From the NCBI GenBank assembly GCA_031472005.1, contig PZJY01000003.1:806001-870000 (forward strand): 64,000 nt of DNA, in the 5' to 3' direction. The notes beneath the pieces are model-generated. The model worked only from the letters and a program-made list of their open reading frames with translations, was not told the origin of the DNA and ran no database searches. Shown here in pieces: positions 1 through 10,478 of this stretch; position 1 is the stretch's first letter; every line of letters begins with the position of its first letter. Source of the stretch: Tetracladium setigerum. Lineage: Eukaryota; Ascomycota; Leotiomycetes; Helotiales. A program made the position numbers and the translations under genes.

Positions 1-2297
1 CCTACGCTCTTAACTCGAAATACGCAAGTGGAGATCTGGACAAAGCCTTCGAGCTGTTGGTTCTTTTCCAACAATCCGTCGATGGAATTGTCAAGCCCTT
101 CAATCCATTGGTCCAGATGAAAGGCGCTGAGAATCGTGATGCCGTAACCTGTTATCTGGACTCTGTTCTCTTCGCTATGTTTGGCAGACTGGGAAGTTTT
201 GAACCTATACTTTATACCACGTTCGACGATGAGCCAAGACGCCGACTTTCAACCCTCATCCGCTTGTGGGTTAACATGTTGAGAATGGGGATCCTAATTC
301 AGACGGATGTGGTAAGTACTTCGAATCTGTTCTTTTTCTCACTAATATTTTGCCAGACCGAGCAATTGCAGGAAGCTCTGAAGGCTTGCGGCTGGGAGGA
401 AGCTGCCCTTTGCCAACAACAAGATACATCTGAAGCTTTTAGTTTTATTACGGAAACCCTCAAACTTCCCCTGCTCACTCTGAAGATGGACATCTACCAT
501 ACAGGAAAAGAGGATGCGAAGGATGACCACAAGTACATACACGAACGTTTACTTGAAGTTGCTGTGCCCGATGAAGTTCCAGGCTCGGGGGGCATCAAGC
601 TAGAAGACTGTCTGGAGAGTTACTTCAACAATAGAGTGGAAGTCAGACGTCATCTTGAGCGTTCCAATACATTATCTTCTATTCGGTCTGGCTATGAAGC
701 TGATGAAAAAGGAAGTTCGCAACATGTCGAGATATCAGAACTGTCTTGGTCAACTCCTAACACTCCCATCGCGCAAAGTATACCCAACACGCCAATCAGT
801 CCTGGTGGTCGAATTCGCGCAACCAGTATTATTAGGCACCGGGTCATTGAGGATACTCCCTCAATTGAAAGTACAGATACTGATGCAAAGGGGTCGTTAC
901 ACCGAAAGGGTTCCGTAAGGAAGGAGGTTCTTATGCCTGCTTGGCAATTCTTCAATTTAATACGTCCGTCACCTATTTATTTTGATTTAGAGCCATATTT
1001 TGCCTCTTCCCCTTTCCCTAAATTAGTGCTAATTGGAGATTTAGCGTGGTATACACAGGCAGAGTCATCAGTCACCGATGCAGATATCGCAACTCACTTC
1101 GCTCAAACTCGACCAGTCCTCGGAATCTGCCTGAAGCGATATGGAATGAAAGAGGACTGCACTCCTTTCCGAAAGAATACATTCATTGACATCCCCTTGG
1201 ACATCCGACTTCCACATTTCATTCAGGACGACATGCTATCAAAGGATGGGCCACTGATGAGCAACTTCAAACTTTCCTTGCAATCAGTAATATGTCATCG
1301 TGGGCATTCGGTTAATGCTGGCCACTATATTTCCTTCATTAGAGTGCCAAGCCAAGTATCCGACGGCGATATTGATTCGGATCAGGCACTGGGTGATAAC
1401 AGTAAACCACCAGATTACTCTGCAGACCGATGGCTGAAGTTCGACGATCTGAATAACCCACGTGTGCAGTATGTGGATATCGACCAAGCATTGAAGATAG
1501 AGATGCCCTATCTTCTATTTTACCAAGTTCAGCCCACAATTGACATCTCTCCACCTCCAGAATTGAAGCCGCCCTCATACGTTGATTCTACCGAAGGTTC
1601 GATCACCGATTCTGGTATTGCCTTGGGCGCTTCCCCTATGGCAATACCACTCCCACCAAGTCGCCAGCCCACTCCTCCTGTAGGCTATTTCGAGGGAGCA
1701 TCTACGCCCCCTACTATTCGATTCTCAAACGAAATTGAACGAGAGCCTCGAAAAAGTGGGAACCTGACTGAGGGAGATCGTCGAGGCAGCTTAGCGATGA
1801 CTGAGATGTCTGTTACGAGTGCTACGAGCAGCTTTGCCATGGTATCGACACCACCTACTCCCAGCGATGAAACTACTGGACAAAGGATGTCGAGAGCTGC
1901 TCAAAGATTCACAAAATCCGGTAGCAAGAGCAGACCAACCAGCTCTTCTGGCGAGAACCGCATCAGTGCTACCTTCTCGCGCACATTAAATATGATGAAG
2001 AGCAACGCGCAGTTGAACAAGTCTGAATCAACAAAAGATGTCTCGATTACAATCTCACCTGATACGTCAGGGAGCTTGCAAACCTCAGTAGATGATGGAA
2101 CACGAAAACCGATCGAAGAAGGAGCACTTGGAAGATCAAAAAGCAAGAGGGGAAGAACGCATGAGAGCAACAAAATCTCAATAGACAATAGCAAGAGCAA
2201 GGAAGAGCATCACCACCATCACCGCTCCCATTCCCATAAAGCGAAAGGAAAGGAGAAGGAGAAAGACCTGCCGGATCGCGAGTGTGTTGTTATGTAA
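1..2297 (+). CDS. Ubiquitin carboxyl-terminal hydrolase (USP family), 5' partial, C-terminal CaaX box
   Basis: The frame is open to the left edge (first whole codon at base 3), so the N-terminus lies outside the window; a TTG near base 57 is not a real start. Two introns are visible: 312-356 (GTAAGT...CCAG, 45 nt) and 964-1044 (GTCCGT...CTAAT...TTTAG, 81 nt). Both are multiples of three without stops. The Cys box reads VTCYLDSVLFAMF, the His box NAGHYISFIR, and WLKFDD follows, which together are the catalytic signature of USP (C19) cysteine proteases that remove ubiquitin from substrates. The catalytic domain is followed by a long Ser/Thr/Pro-rich tail, then a His-rich basic stretch and the last residues DRECVVM. 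CVVM fits a farnesylation CaaX motif, so membrane anchoring is an inference. At least about 720 residues are present. The family is certain; the subfamily was not resolved. Confidence 0.9.
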   Translation, partial: YALNSKYASGDLDKAFELLVLFQQSVDGIVKPFNPLVQMKGAENRDAVTCYLDSVLFAMFGRLGSFEPILYTTFDDEPRRRLSTLIRLWVNMLRMGILIQTDVVSTSNLFFFSLIFCQTEQLQEALKACGWEEAALCQQQDTSEAFSFITETLKLPLLTLKMDIYHTGKEDAKDDHKYIHERLLEVAVPDEVPGSGGIKLEDCLESYFNNRVEVRRHLERSNTLSSIRSGYEADEKGSSQHVEISELSWSTPNTPIAQSIPNTPISPGGRIRATSIIRHRVIEDTPSIESTDTDAKGSLHRKGSVRKEVLMPAWQFFNLIRPSPIYFDLEPYFASSPFPKLVLIGDLAWYTQAESSVTDADIATHFAQTRPVLGICLKRYGMKEDCTPFRKNTFIDIPLDIRLPHFIQDDMLSKDGPLMSNFKLSLQSVICHRGHSVNAGHYISFIRVPSQVSDGDIDSDQALGDNSKPPDYSADRWLKFDDLNNPRVQYVDIDQALKIEMPYLLFYQVQPTIDISPPPELKPPSYVDSTEGSITDSGIALGASPMAIPLPPSRQPTPPVGYFEGASTPPTIRFSNEIEREPRKSGNLTEGDRRGSLAMTEMSVTSATSSFAMVSTPPTPSDETTGQRMSRAAQRFTKSGSKSRPTSSSGENRISATFSRTLNMMKSNAQLNKSESTKDVSITISPDTSGSLQTSVDDGTRKPIEEGALGRSKSKRGRTHESNKISIDNSKSKEEHHHHHRSHSHKAKGKEKEKDLPDRECVVM

Positions 2298-3483
2298 GCA
2301 TGGGCTTAATTGGGAGGCGTTTATCAGAGGTTGTTTATACCTTCATAGGTGCATGGCATGGGAACGGGCGCATCATCAAAATCATCTTAGAGAAAAGGGC
2401 AAAGCTCATATGCATGGGTAGAGCAGGCGTTTGACTTGCATCGTTTGGCTGATACCATTTTTTATTTCTTTTTTTTGGACACGGATCACCTTGAATTGGT
2501 GCTATACCAATATGCATTTTATGAGTTTTTGGTGTTGGACTAGTATATACCTACCTCTGAGTCGGATTGACCAGGCTACTGGACGGTCGATGGCTGTCTC
2601 AAGCAGTCTTTAGAGAACTTAAACTCAGTATATATATAATGGAGTAGATTCTTCAGCTTTGTGGCCGCTGTGAATGATTGAGACTTACCGGTTACGTTCA
2701 AAACCAGGTTGGAAATATATGAGGGTTGTTCGTTTTCCCTCAAACTCATTTTGACATTGGCCACTTTTCTAATCCATCAAATTGCTGGATACTTTGGCTC
2801 GTTTGAAACAAACCTGAAGATAGAGGAAGGCTCGTGGAAAAGGCATTTTTCTAATGTCACAAACTTCTATTATTTTGGCCAAATCGTCGCTTAATAACCC
2901 CCTACGCTTCAAAGGAGGACTAAGACCATTTCATTTCTTGCTTTCGACTGGCGGAATCAAAATCCATCACTTCTAATTATTTTCACCTTGAAGTTTACTA
3001 CGGCCTAAGTATTCATGATAGCAAGCAGATTCAACTGATCCTGAGCTTGGAAGAAAAGTTCACGTTTCTTAAGGCTGGTTGTAGCCTTCAAGAGTGTAAG
3101 TACCCCTTCCGTCAACACAATTCACGGGCCCAAGAATATTGGAGTAGCAATTTTGAACATTGTTATATCAGTTACTGCCCAAGAGAAAAGGTCCTTGAGG
3201 TTTGCCTGGGTAGGTATATCGGATCGGATAGGTTTTCACCATATATCTATAAATGAATCTGGAATTTTGGCCATTTGGCTATGTCTAAGTTTGCACTATA
3301 AAACAGGAGTAAAACAAAAAAGGACTGGAACCAAAAGCATTGGCAATATCCTGCATTCTTACACAAATCTAACAACCTAGCTCCCATCCAGATATCATAC
3401 AGATTAGCCACTTCCGTTGCTCTATAGGGTATATTCTTATGACTTCCCGCCGTCCAACACCACCAATCCATTTATTCATTCAT
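2298..3483. other. Intergenic, convergent 3' ends
   Basis: This stretch lies between the convergent USP and Flx1 genes. It is AT-rich, and no open frame with family features or splice structure was seen. Presumably it holds both 3' UTRs. Confidence 0.5.
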
Positions 3484-4491
3484 TCAAGCAACCCAACCGG
3501 GCAAATAAAACCTCACATTCTCGTACACCAAAAACGTAACCCACGTCGCTGGCAACACCCTCACAATATTCGTACCCAGTCCCCTATAAAAACCCCTCCA
3601 CCCCGCCTCCCTCCAAATACCCACCGCCACCTTCCTAACGCCTTCCCAAACCTCTCCTCCGCATCATACGTTTGCAATCTACTTCTTATAACCTGATACG
3701 GGTACGTGACCGAACCCGCCACAATTTTCGCAGCTCCCGAGATAAAAAGCGTTGCAGTATTACTCAATTTCTCATTCTCCTCGCCCTGGTGCCGTCTGCG
3801 TTGGAAGCGTCGCCACGTCTTCTTGAGCGGTTCATACACGCCGAATTGCACGGCACCGTGACTGACTCCTACAAGACTGATTGCGGTTCCCTTGTAAAAA
3901 CCCTTTACCCCCTCAGTCTTGAAGATCTGGCGCGCGCCTTGCCACATACTATCGTAAGCCCCCTTGTCGCCCTTGTCGGAACTCAGCATCCTGGTTTTGA
4001 GCACCCATATCGGATTTGTTGACAGCGTGATGATCGCACCGGAAATACCAGAGGCGAGGAAGTAATCTCCCGGTGTGAGCGCGCCCTTCTTATTGTTCTT
4101 CTGGTCCTCTGTCACATCTTGCCGGCGGGTGTGGTGGAAGTTCAGAAGTTGCGTCTCGACTACGGATTTGAAGTAGAAGAAAATGGCCCAGCTGCCGGCG
4201 TTACCGATGAGATTTGGTGAGAGCCCGCGGTAGAGGGATTGGAGTGGTTTGGGATTGGAGAGGAGGGAGCGGATGATGCTTGTTGGGGCTTTGTGTTCAT
4301 TGTGGTGGACTGTTGGGGGAGTGGGAGGTTAGTATTGAAGATGCTGGAAAGAAGGGGATGGGATGGGTACTTTGTAAACGCGTTTTGACAACGTCGAGGG
4401 GATGGACTACGAGGGTTGAGATTGTGCCGGCCGAAAGACCGGCTATGGTCTCAACCAGAGCGGGGGAGAGCCGCACATGGTTTTCGTTCAT
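3484..4491 (-). CDS. flx1: Mitochondrial FAD carrier Flx1 (SLC25A32-like), one apparent frameshift
   Basis: A solute carrier of the mitochondrial inner membrane, most like yeast Flx1 and the SLC25A32 FAD/folate transporters. The three carrier signatures are HPLDVVKTRLQ, NPIWVLKTRML and TYPYQVIRSRLQ; the NPIW variant in repeat 2 is typical of the Flx1/SLC25A32/nucleotide-carrier branch. Exon 1 is 4491-4371, the intron 4370-4310 (61 nt), and exon 2 4309-3484. The frame breaks around 3639-3647. As read, the protein stops at 3561 and loses its sixth membrane helix, while the expected C-terminus (ending GWVA) continues in another frame to 3484. Restoring one G makes the exons sum to 948 nt (315 residues), close to the yeast length of about 311. 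An in-frame upstream ATG at 4710 would add 73 residues; 4491 is preferred because it gives the family length. The break is probably a homopolymer miscall. Confidence 0.85.
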
Positions 4492-5579
4492 GTGGTAGGG
4501 TTCGTTGTTGTTGGGTTCACATTGTTTGGTGGTGGTGGCAGAGGAAGTGGAAGCTTTGTGAAAGAAATCGGAGGTCAACTTTGGCCAGGATGCCGAGGTG
4601 GAAGCCAAATTTTGAGCACCTTTATCACCACTTACAAAATTTAGAAGCTTATAGTCTGGAGTGAGAGAATGGAAGAGATCGGGATGAGCAAGTGGTGAGT
4701 GCGCTTTCATTGCGCTATTTGTACAAGTTTAGATTTTACAATTCGGAAAGATGCATCCCATTCCATCCATTCCATGTAGTTCCCTTGCAAACGCCCTTTA
4801 TGCTACAGATCCCCAGGCAGGCACTTTCTTCATCAATACACGTCATTATCTAAATCCCGTCCTTCCTGTCGTCTCCAAGTTTGTCCTTCTTTGTATTTGG
4901 GTTGATGGCTTATGCGAGAGGAGAGAAGAGTCTGATAGGGTATGTTAGCTTAATAGTCCAGATTGCTTCTCCCAATTCTCTGTGCTCACCTGATAAAAGA
5001 TGGTCTGGGTTCGCTGCGTGTATATCCTATTCCCATGATAAGTATTTGGTGTGATTATCGAGAGATTCAAGGAGTTTTACCAAGGTAGATGATCAGGGGG
5101 AGGTAGCCACTGGGAGGAATTAGCACAGGCACAGTAACAGTACTGGGAGAGGGTAATGCATACTAGTGAATCGCAACTCGGGAGAAGTCAATGACCTTTC
5201 CAATGCGCTCCTATTGCTGAATTAGCTAGACCCTCCGGCGTGGTTGATACTGGGCATTGCGGACCTTGGATTCTTCTGAGAGTTGCATCTTGATGGTTTT
5301 GATGTGAAGCTACGTAAAAGTTAGAAATCGAATACCTTTCCAATAAACATGAAGAGAGATGCTTACTGATTTTCTTGAGGAAGTGAATGTGTGGGACTTG
5401 AAGGCGTTGTCTTGCTTGATCTCCGGAGAAAAGGTAGAAGCATCTCCAAAAAGTCGAGCATCACTCAAGGCTGTGCTTACATAAGCCAATTTTTAAATTT
5501 CTACGACTACCAGGCTTCAAAGCTCCCAAGCTCCCAAGCTCTCCAACTTCCGAACAAACCTCTCACGAAATCTCGCAAA
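4492..5579. promoter_or_regulatory. Divergent upstream region of Flx1 and SF3b4
   Basis: This region separates two divergently transcribed genes. It contains an alternative Flx1 N-terminal extension (4492-4710, -) and a set of intron-like signals on the minus strand between 4932 and 5366, listed separately. No long coding frame is present. Confidence 0.4.
4932..5450 (-). other. Possible spliced minor transcript (small gene or noncoding)
   Basis: On the minus strand three stretches look like fungal introns: 5366-5310 (GTAAGC...TTCTAAC...TAG, 57 nt), 5080-5014 (GTAAAA...CGCAG, 67 nt) and 4989-4932 (GTGAGC...GCTAAC...CAG, 58 nt). The first and third have textbook branch sites. The exonic pieces are short, and reading frames through them give only small unrecognised peptides, one with a hydrophobic run (PPSGYLPLIIYL). 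It could be a small membrane-protein gene, a noncoding transcript or leader exons of Flx1. No function is assigned. Confidence 0.25.
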
Positions 5580-6827
5580 ATGGCAAGCGCAAGACATTGG
5601 TCAGTTACATTCTCTTCTAGGCTATTAGACAAATGCTAATATAAATTCGCAGGGAACAAGACAAGGAAGCTACCGTCTACATTGGCAACATTGACGAGCG
5701 CGTTACGGACAGTTTGGTATGGGAACTCATGCTCCAGGCTGGTCGCATAGTAAATGTTCACCTGCCCAAAGACCGAGTTACACAATCGCATCAGGGCTAT
5801 GGATTCGTCGAGTTCATCAGTGAGGAGGATGCGGAATACGCGGCGCGCGTCATGAACCAAGTTCGATTATATGGAAAGCCCATTCGAGTTAACAAGGTAT
5901 ATCCTCTCTTCCCATTTCTCCTTCTACGTCTTTGAGAACTTTTCAACTAACACATTCGAACCCAGGCATCAGCAGACAAACAAAAAACAGTCGAAGTAGG
6001 CGCCGAACTCTTCATCGGCAACCTCGACCCCACCGTCGACGAGAAAACGCTCTACGACACCTTCTCACGCTTCGGCTCACTCATCTCTCCACCCAAGATC
6101 GCGCGGGACGAATCACAACTTTCCAAAGGCTATGGATTTGTCTCCTACTCCAATTTCGAAGCCTCGGACGACGCTATCGCGAATATGAATGGACAGTACC
6201 TAATGAACAAGGATATCTCTGTACAATACGCCTATAAGAAAGATGGCAAGGGCGAGAGACACGGAGATGAAGCGGAGAGAATGTTAGCAAGTCAAGCGAA
6301 GAAACATAATGTCATGCCGGATCTGGCAATGATGCCTGCAGCGTTAATGGCATTGAATGGAAGTATTCCTCAAGGCCCAGCAGCCATGCATGACAGTGGT
6401 ATGGGAGGAGGAGGAGGAGGAGCACCACCACCAAACATGAACACCATGCCACCAGGATTCGGCGCACGCCCACCCAACGGCAACTACAACAACGTACCCC
6501 CTCCCCAACAACAGCAGCATCAGCAGCAACAACAACGTCCCAACGCACCACTTGCCCCCCTCCAATCGGACTACCACAACGCCCTCCCCCTTCGCAGGCG
6601 GGATATGGCGGACCTCAGGATTTCCACCCACCTCCAGGATTCGCGCCTCAGCAACAGCAGCAAGGAGGATTTCCACCGCCACAGATGCCACCTGGATTTG
6701 GTCCGCCGCCGGGAATGCAAGGTGGTATGCCGCCGGGGGTTTTATGCCACCTCCTGGTTTTGCACCACCGCCTGGATTCGCGCCTCCGCAACAGCAGGGT
6801 CCGCCGGGGTATGGAGGGAGGAGGTAA
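5580..6827 (+). CDS. hsh49: Splicing factor SF3b subunit 4 (Hsh49/SF3b49-like), two apparent frameshifts
   Basis: An RNA-binding component of the SF3b part of the U2 snRNP. Exons are 5580-5599, 5653-5896 and 5966-6827, with introns of 53 and 69 nt carrying clear branch sites (GCTAAT, CTAAC). RRM1 has RNP2 VYIGNI and RNP1 QGYGFVEF; RRM2 has LFIGNL and KGYGFVSY. The spacing of the two RRMs followed by a Pro/Gly/Gln/Met-rich tail is typical of SF3B4. The tail changes frame twice: after QQQQRPNAPLAP at a C6 run (6555-6560), and again at a G5 run (6735-6739) before the end GPPGYGGRR. Adding one base at each run gives 1,128 coding nt (375 residues). As read, translation would end at 6877 with an unrelated tail. 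The RRMs are unaffected. Confidence 0.88.
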
Positions 6828-7435
6828 TTGAGTGGTTGAGAGAGAAGGGAATGTTTGCCAGAGGGTGTGGTGCTTGATCAAGAGAGTCTTGCATTTTAAA
6901 TGAGACGTATTCTATAAGTGAAACTCAAAGTCAATTGGGGGGAGGTGGATCTATGAATGTCATTGAACGGATGGATGGATGGAGTATGGCGTTAAGGGAG
7001 CAAGCATATCACCAAGAGTGAGTTTTGATATCCAAAGTATAGGGGACCTAGCAATAACACTATATTGGCCAGATCAAGAAAGCGGTTGGTTGCCTGAGAT
7101 CTTGCACTTGTTGTAGATTATAGTGTACAGTAGAAACACTCGAAAGAAAGGGAAATGAAATCAAAAAGTGCCCATCAAGATATCAAAATACCTACGCATA
7201 GCCTTTCAATTAATTTCAAGGAGAACTGGTAATAGAGCTGGCCCCGCAAAGCTGATTGATCAGCTTGTGAATGAGGAAACAGTAAATGTCTGAAATACGC
7301 TTTTATTTTTGAAAACCAGGCCATGTTATACACTAAAAGTACTCAAAAATACATATCAAGGCTGCCGGCCCACGTACCAATCCTCCCAAGTTCCCAATCT
7401 CTGCCTCTGCTCCATGTGAAAGAGATTAATATCCT
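6828..7435. other. Intergenic, convergent 3' ends
   Basis: This is the space between the 3' ends of SF3b4 and CBP80. A short ATGG-type repeat (GGATGGATGGA) lies near 6970. No gene was seen. Confidence 0.5.
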
Positions 7436-10017
7436 TCATGCAATCAACTCCATTGGCTCCTCGCCCGCAGCATTAATCTTCTCGCTATCCAAGTACCATG
7501 CATCCTCCACGGCAATCTTCCGTCGAAACACCTTCAACCATCTCTCACCCCACTGCCTGACCGCCGCCTCCTGACCGGAAGTGCCATCACCAGTCTCCAT
7601 GGCCTGATCTTTACTCCCATTTGCCCATGACGTCAAAGAATCATCCATCAACTGGAACAGCTCTTTCAGATTCTTCCTCTCGGCTTGCACCGTTCCCTCC
7701 AGCACTATCTTCTGCTCCGGAATCACGCCAGGGGCGTTCTTGGATGCCATGACCTGGCGAACTCGGCCGGTGACTTTACCTACTGTTGCGGAAACCATTT
7801 CGTACACGTATGCTCTGCTCAGACGGGACTCGTCTTGAGTGAGTGCCCATTCGATGACGCTAGCTGGGCTGAGAATGGTGTAGTTCAGTAGTTTGTCGAC
7901 AATGTTGACGCCGATGCCGGGTTGGTTCTTCCAGTATTCCATGACGGATTCGATGATTTGGTTTCGAGCGGGGGAGGAGACGGGACCGATGGCCATGAGG
8001 CGGTCCTTGCAACGATCGATGCAGGAGAGCACGTGGGAGAGGGATTTGGAGCCCACGAAGCAGATAGCAGTCACATAGGCATCGGTCGACGAGATGAGAG
8101 GGTCTGGGGAGTTGCGGTCGATGGCTTGTTGGTGAATTCTTTCGATAACTGGCTGGATCTCTTCTTCGGGAGCTTTGTTGCGGATTAATGCCAGAATTTC
8201 CTTGCCCTCTGTGGCGAATGGTGTTGCTATTTGCTGTTAGATCAATGACTTAGCAATGAATAGTGAAACTTACTCTCGTCGTTGTACTTGAAGTCAGGGG
8301 TGTCCTTCTCCTTCTCATCAGTAATCAACTGCTGATACGGAGCTGGCAATGTGCCCTTGATACGCTGAGCGAAACTCAATCGAATTTCCTTGTCCAGAGC
8401 ACCTTCAATGAATGCCTTCTTTGGATCGGACGCTGGAAGCTCAACGTCATCAATCCATTCAGTCCACTTCCAAGTGAAACCGAAATTACTCAAATGATGA
8501 GCAAACCAATCCATAAATCTGTAGCTCAACTCAAGATCCATAGAATCGACTGCTCGATACAAGTAACGGATAGCACGGCCAAGAGATGGTGCAATAGCTG
8601 CTGGTGCAATCTTGCAAGATTCCGTCAGAACAGAGTGGTAGTATACCAGCTTGTGCTCCGGGGCTGGAAGTTGAAAGAGCTGTGAGAATACTGCATCGAC
8701 TGCAACATCTTCTGGCTTCCACGTTGATCTGCCGTCATCGATATCTCGGAGTCTATCGAATGGGGTTGCTCTCTTGACGAAGGTTCCAGGTGAGAAATAG
8801 CAATCAATGTCAATCAAGAATCGAGCAGTGGCCGTTCTGTTGTAGTCTAGGATGTTAATTGTGTCGACCAAAGCATCTCGGAGGAGACAAGATGCAATGT
8901 CAGAGATCGCTGGAACAGTCTCAATATCTTGGTTGGCATAGACGGAGAAGTACAGTTCGGGGAATAGAGGTCTAGATCCCGAATTAACTACTTCGGGGAT
9001 GGTGATGGAAGGTAGGGCGTGCTTTGGGGCATCGGAGAGAGCGGTTTCCTGACTTGGGTCCAGGAGGAAATTCCAAGGTCGTGCCAGACAAGCCAATTGC
9101 CATCCGTTCTCAGCTTCAGCTTGAAGCTGCTTTTGGAGAAGCATCAACACGCCAGTTGGAGCATCCGCATCCTCCTTGCCATTTCCTGGATATGGATCAA
9201 CCAAAGCCTGCAGAGCGTGGGGTTCAGAAGCGATGATATCCGTGTTCTCTACCATTCGTGCCGCCTTGTCCTGGTTTCCTACCGCAGACGATGCCATAAT
9301 GTATGGAATAGTAAAGAGGATAATCTTGACCAATTCCGGACCAACGGTCTACAATATCCTCCATTAGCCCAGAAGAGCGAATTGAGAAGAAAATACTAAC
9401 CTCCTCATTGTTTTCGGTTTGGAGATCAACAGCCTTGGTACAGAGATCCTGCAGGACACTCCAAACTCCCTCACCCTCCAACAGTCCTTGTAGCGACCCC
9501 AAAAATTTCATCAGAAGCTTAACTTCCCTCCATTCTCCCTCCTGAATCTTCAAATTCATCCTCTCCGCAGCACGCGTGAGAATCTCACCCACCAGCTCAC
9601 TCTTCAAGGTATTGACCGTCACCACTACTGCTGCAACGAAGGGCGTCTTAAAAGGTTGCTCAACCACGAGCCTGAGCACCAACTCGAAGAAGCCGTTCTT
9701 CAGTTCCTCATCCTCGAAGTTCTCGCAAACGGTCTTTGCGATGCTGTTGATCTCCTCCTCGACGGGTTTCAATGGCGACTCGGCAATGGAAAGAAGCTGC
9801 CTGCGTACGCGGACGACGAGGGGTTCTTCATAGCGACGACGTTGGGGACGGCGGTCATAATCATCATCGTCTGCAAATGTTGTCAGCCTTGCTCCTTACG
9901 CCAAATATTGAGTTCGAATTTCCCAGGGCAATCAATACCTCTGTATCGTCTCTTGCGGTTGGCATTGTTGTTGTAACCACCTCGGTTTCCACGGGGCCTG
10001 TTATCGTAATCTGCCAT
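7436..10017 (-). CDS. cbp80: Nuclear cap-binding protein subunit 1 (CBP80)
   Basis: The large subunit of the nuclear cap-binding complex, which with CBP20 binds the m7G cap and links capping to splicing and export. There are four exons: 10017-9939, 9870-9401, 9348-8274 and 8226-7436, with introns of 68, 52 and 47 nt. They total 2,415 nt (804 residues), the usual size of the family. The N-terminus is Arg/Gly/Asn-rich (MADYDNRPRGNRGGY), followed by all-helical MIF4G-type segments. The family is recognised from these, including the segment around KVTGRVRQVMASKNAPGVIP and the C-terminal region DDSLTSWANGS. The start codon opens the RG-rich head in frame with exon 2. Frame and splice signals agree throughout, so confidence is high. 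Confidence 0.9.
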
Positions 10018-10478
10018 GTTGGTGGATGGGTTGTTGTGTTGAAGAGCGAGCGTGTGGGCCAAATGTAAATATTTTGGTTGTTGTCGCGAAACTGAGGCTC
10101 TGGCATGGGGACAGCACGGACCACTCCCAAGTTCAAACGTTTCGTCGGAATCTGGCTATTTTCGGTCTCAAGACCGCAAGTTAGACACGATGGATAATTG
10201 CTTTTTCAAGGATGTCATTCATGTTCACTTCAAGGTAAAGAGGAGGCTGCGAAGCTGAGCGAGGCTGAAGAATTTGAGTCGTCGCGGTCGAGAGACTGGT
10301 GGTTCAAATTACGCATTCTCCCTAAAGCATCCATCTCAAACTCTTTTCTAAATCAGTCACAAAAATTCACATGTCTTCATTTGTTCATCTGGCAAACGAG
10401 TAGAGATTGAGTTGGGTATTTCACTATCAGTGTCATGTATGAAAAATTCTTGTTGATTTTGTAATCAATCACGTCCTT
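10018..10478. promoter_or_regulatory. CBP80 upstream region
   Basis: About 460 bp between the CBP80 start and the 3' end of the broken membrane-protein gene. It presumably contains the CBP80 promoter; no distinctive element was seen. Confidence 0.4.

Noticed and set aside
57..62. Start of the USP gene at a TTG near base 57
   Set aside because: The frame is open to the window edge and codes family-like sequence upstream; the gene is truncated by the window.
6552..6827. Separate small proline-rich gene in the SF3b4 3' end
   Set aside because: Its latter half is the natural C-terminus of SF3b4 in a shifted frame; a homopolymer slip explains it better.
7922..8188. Plus-strand frames opposite CBP80
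   Set aside because: Antisense shadows of coding exons with no independent support.
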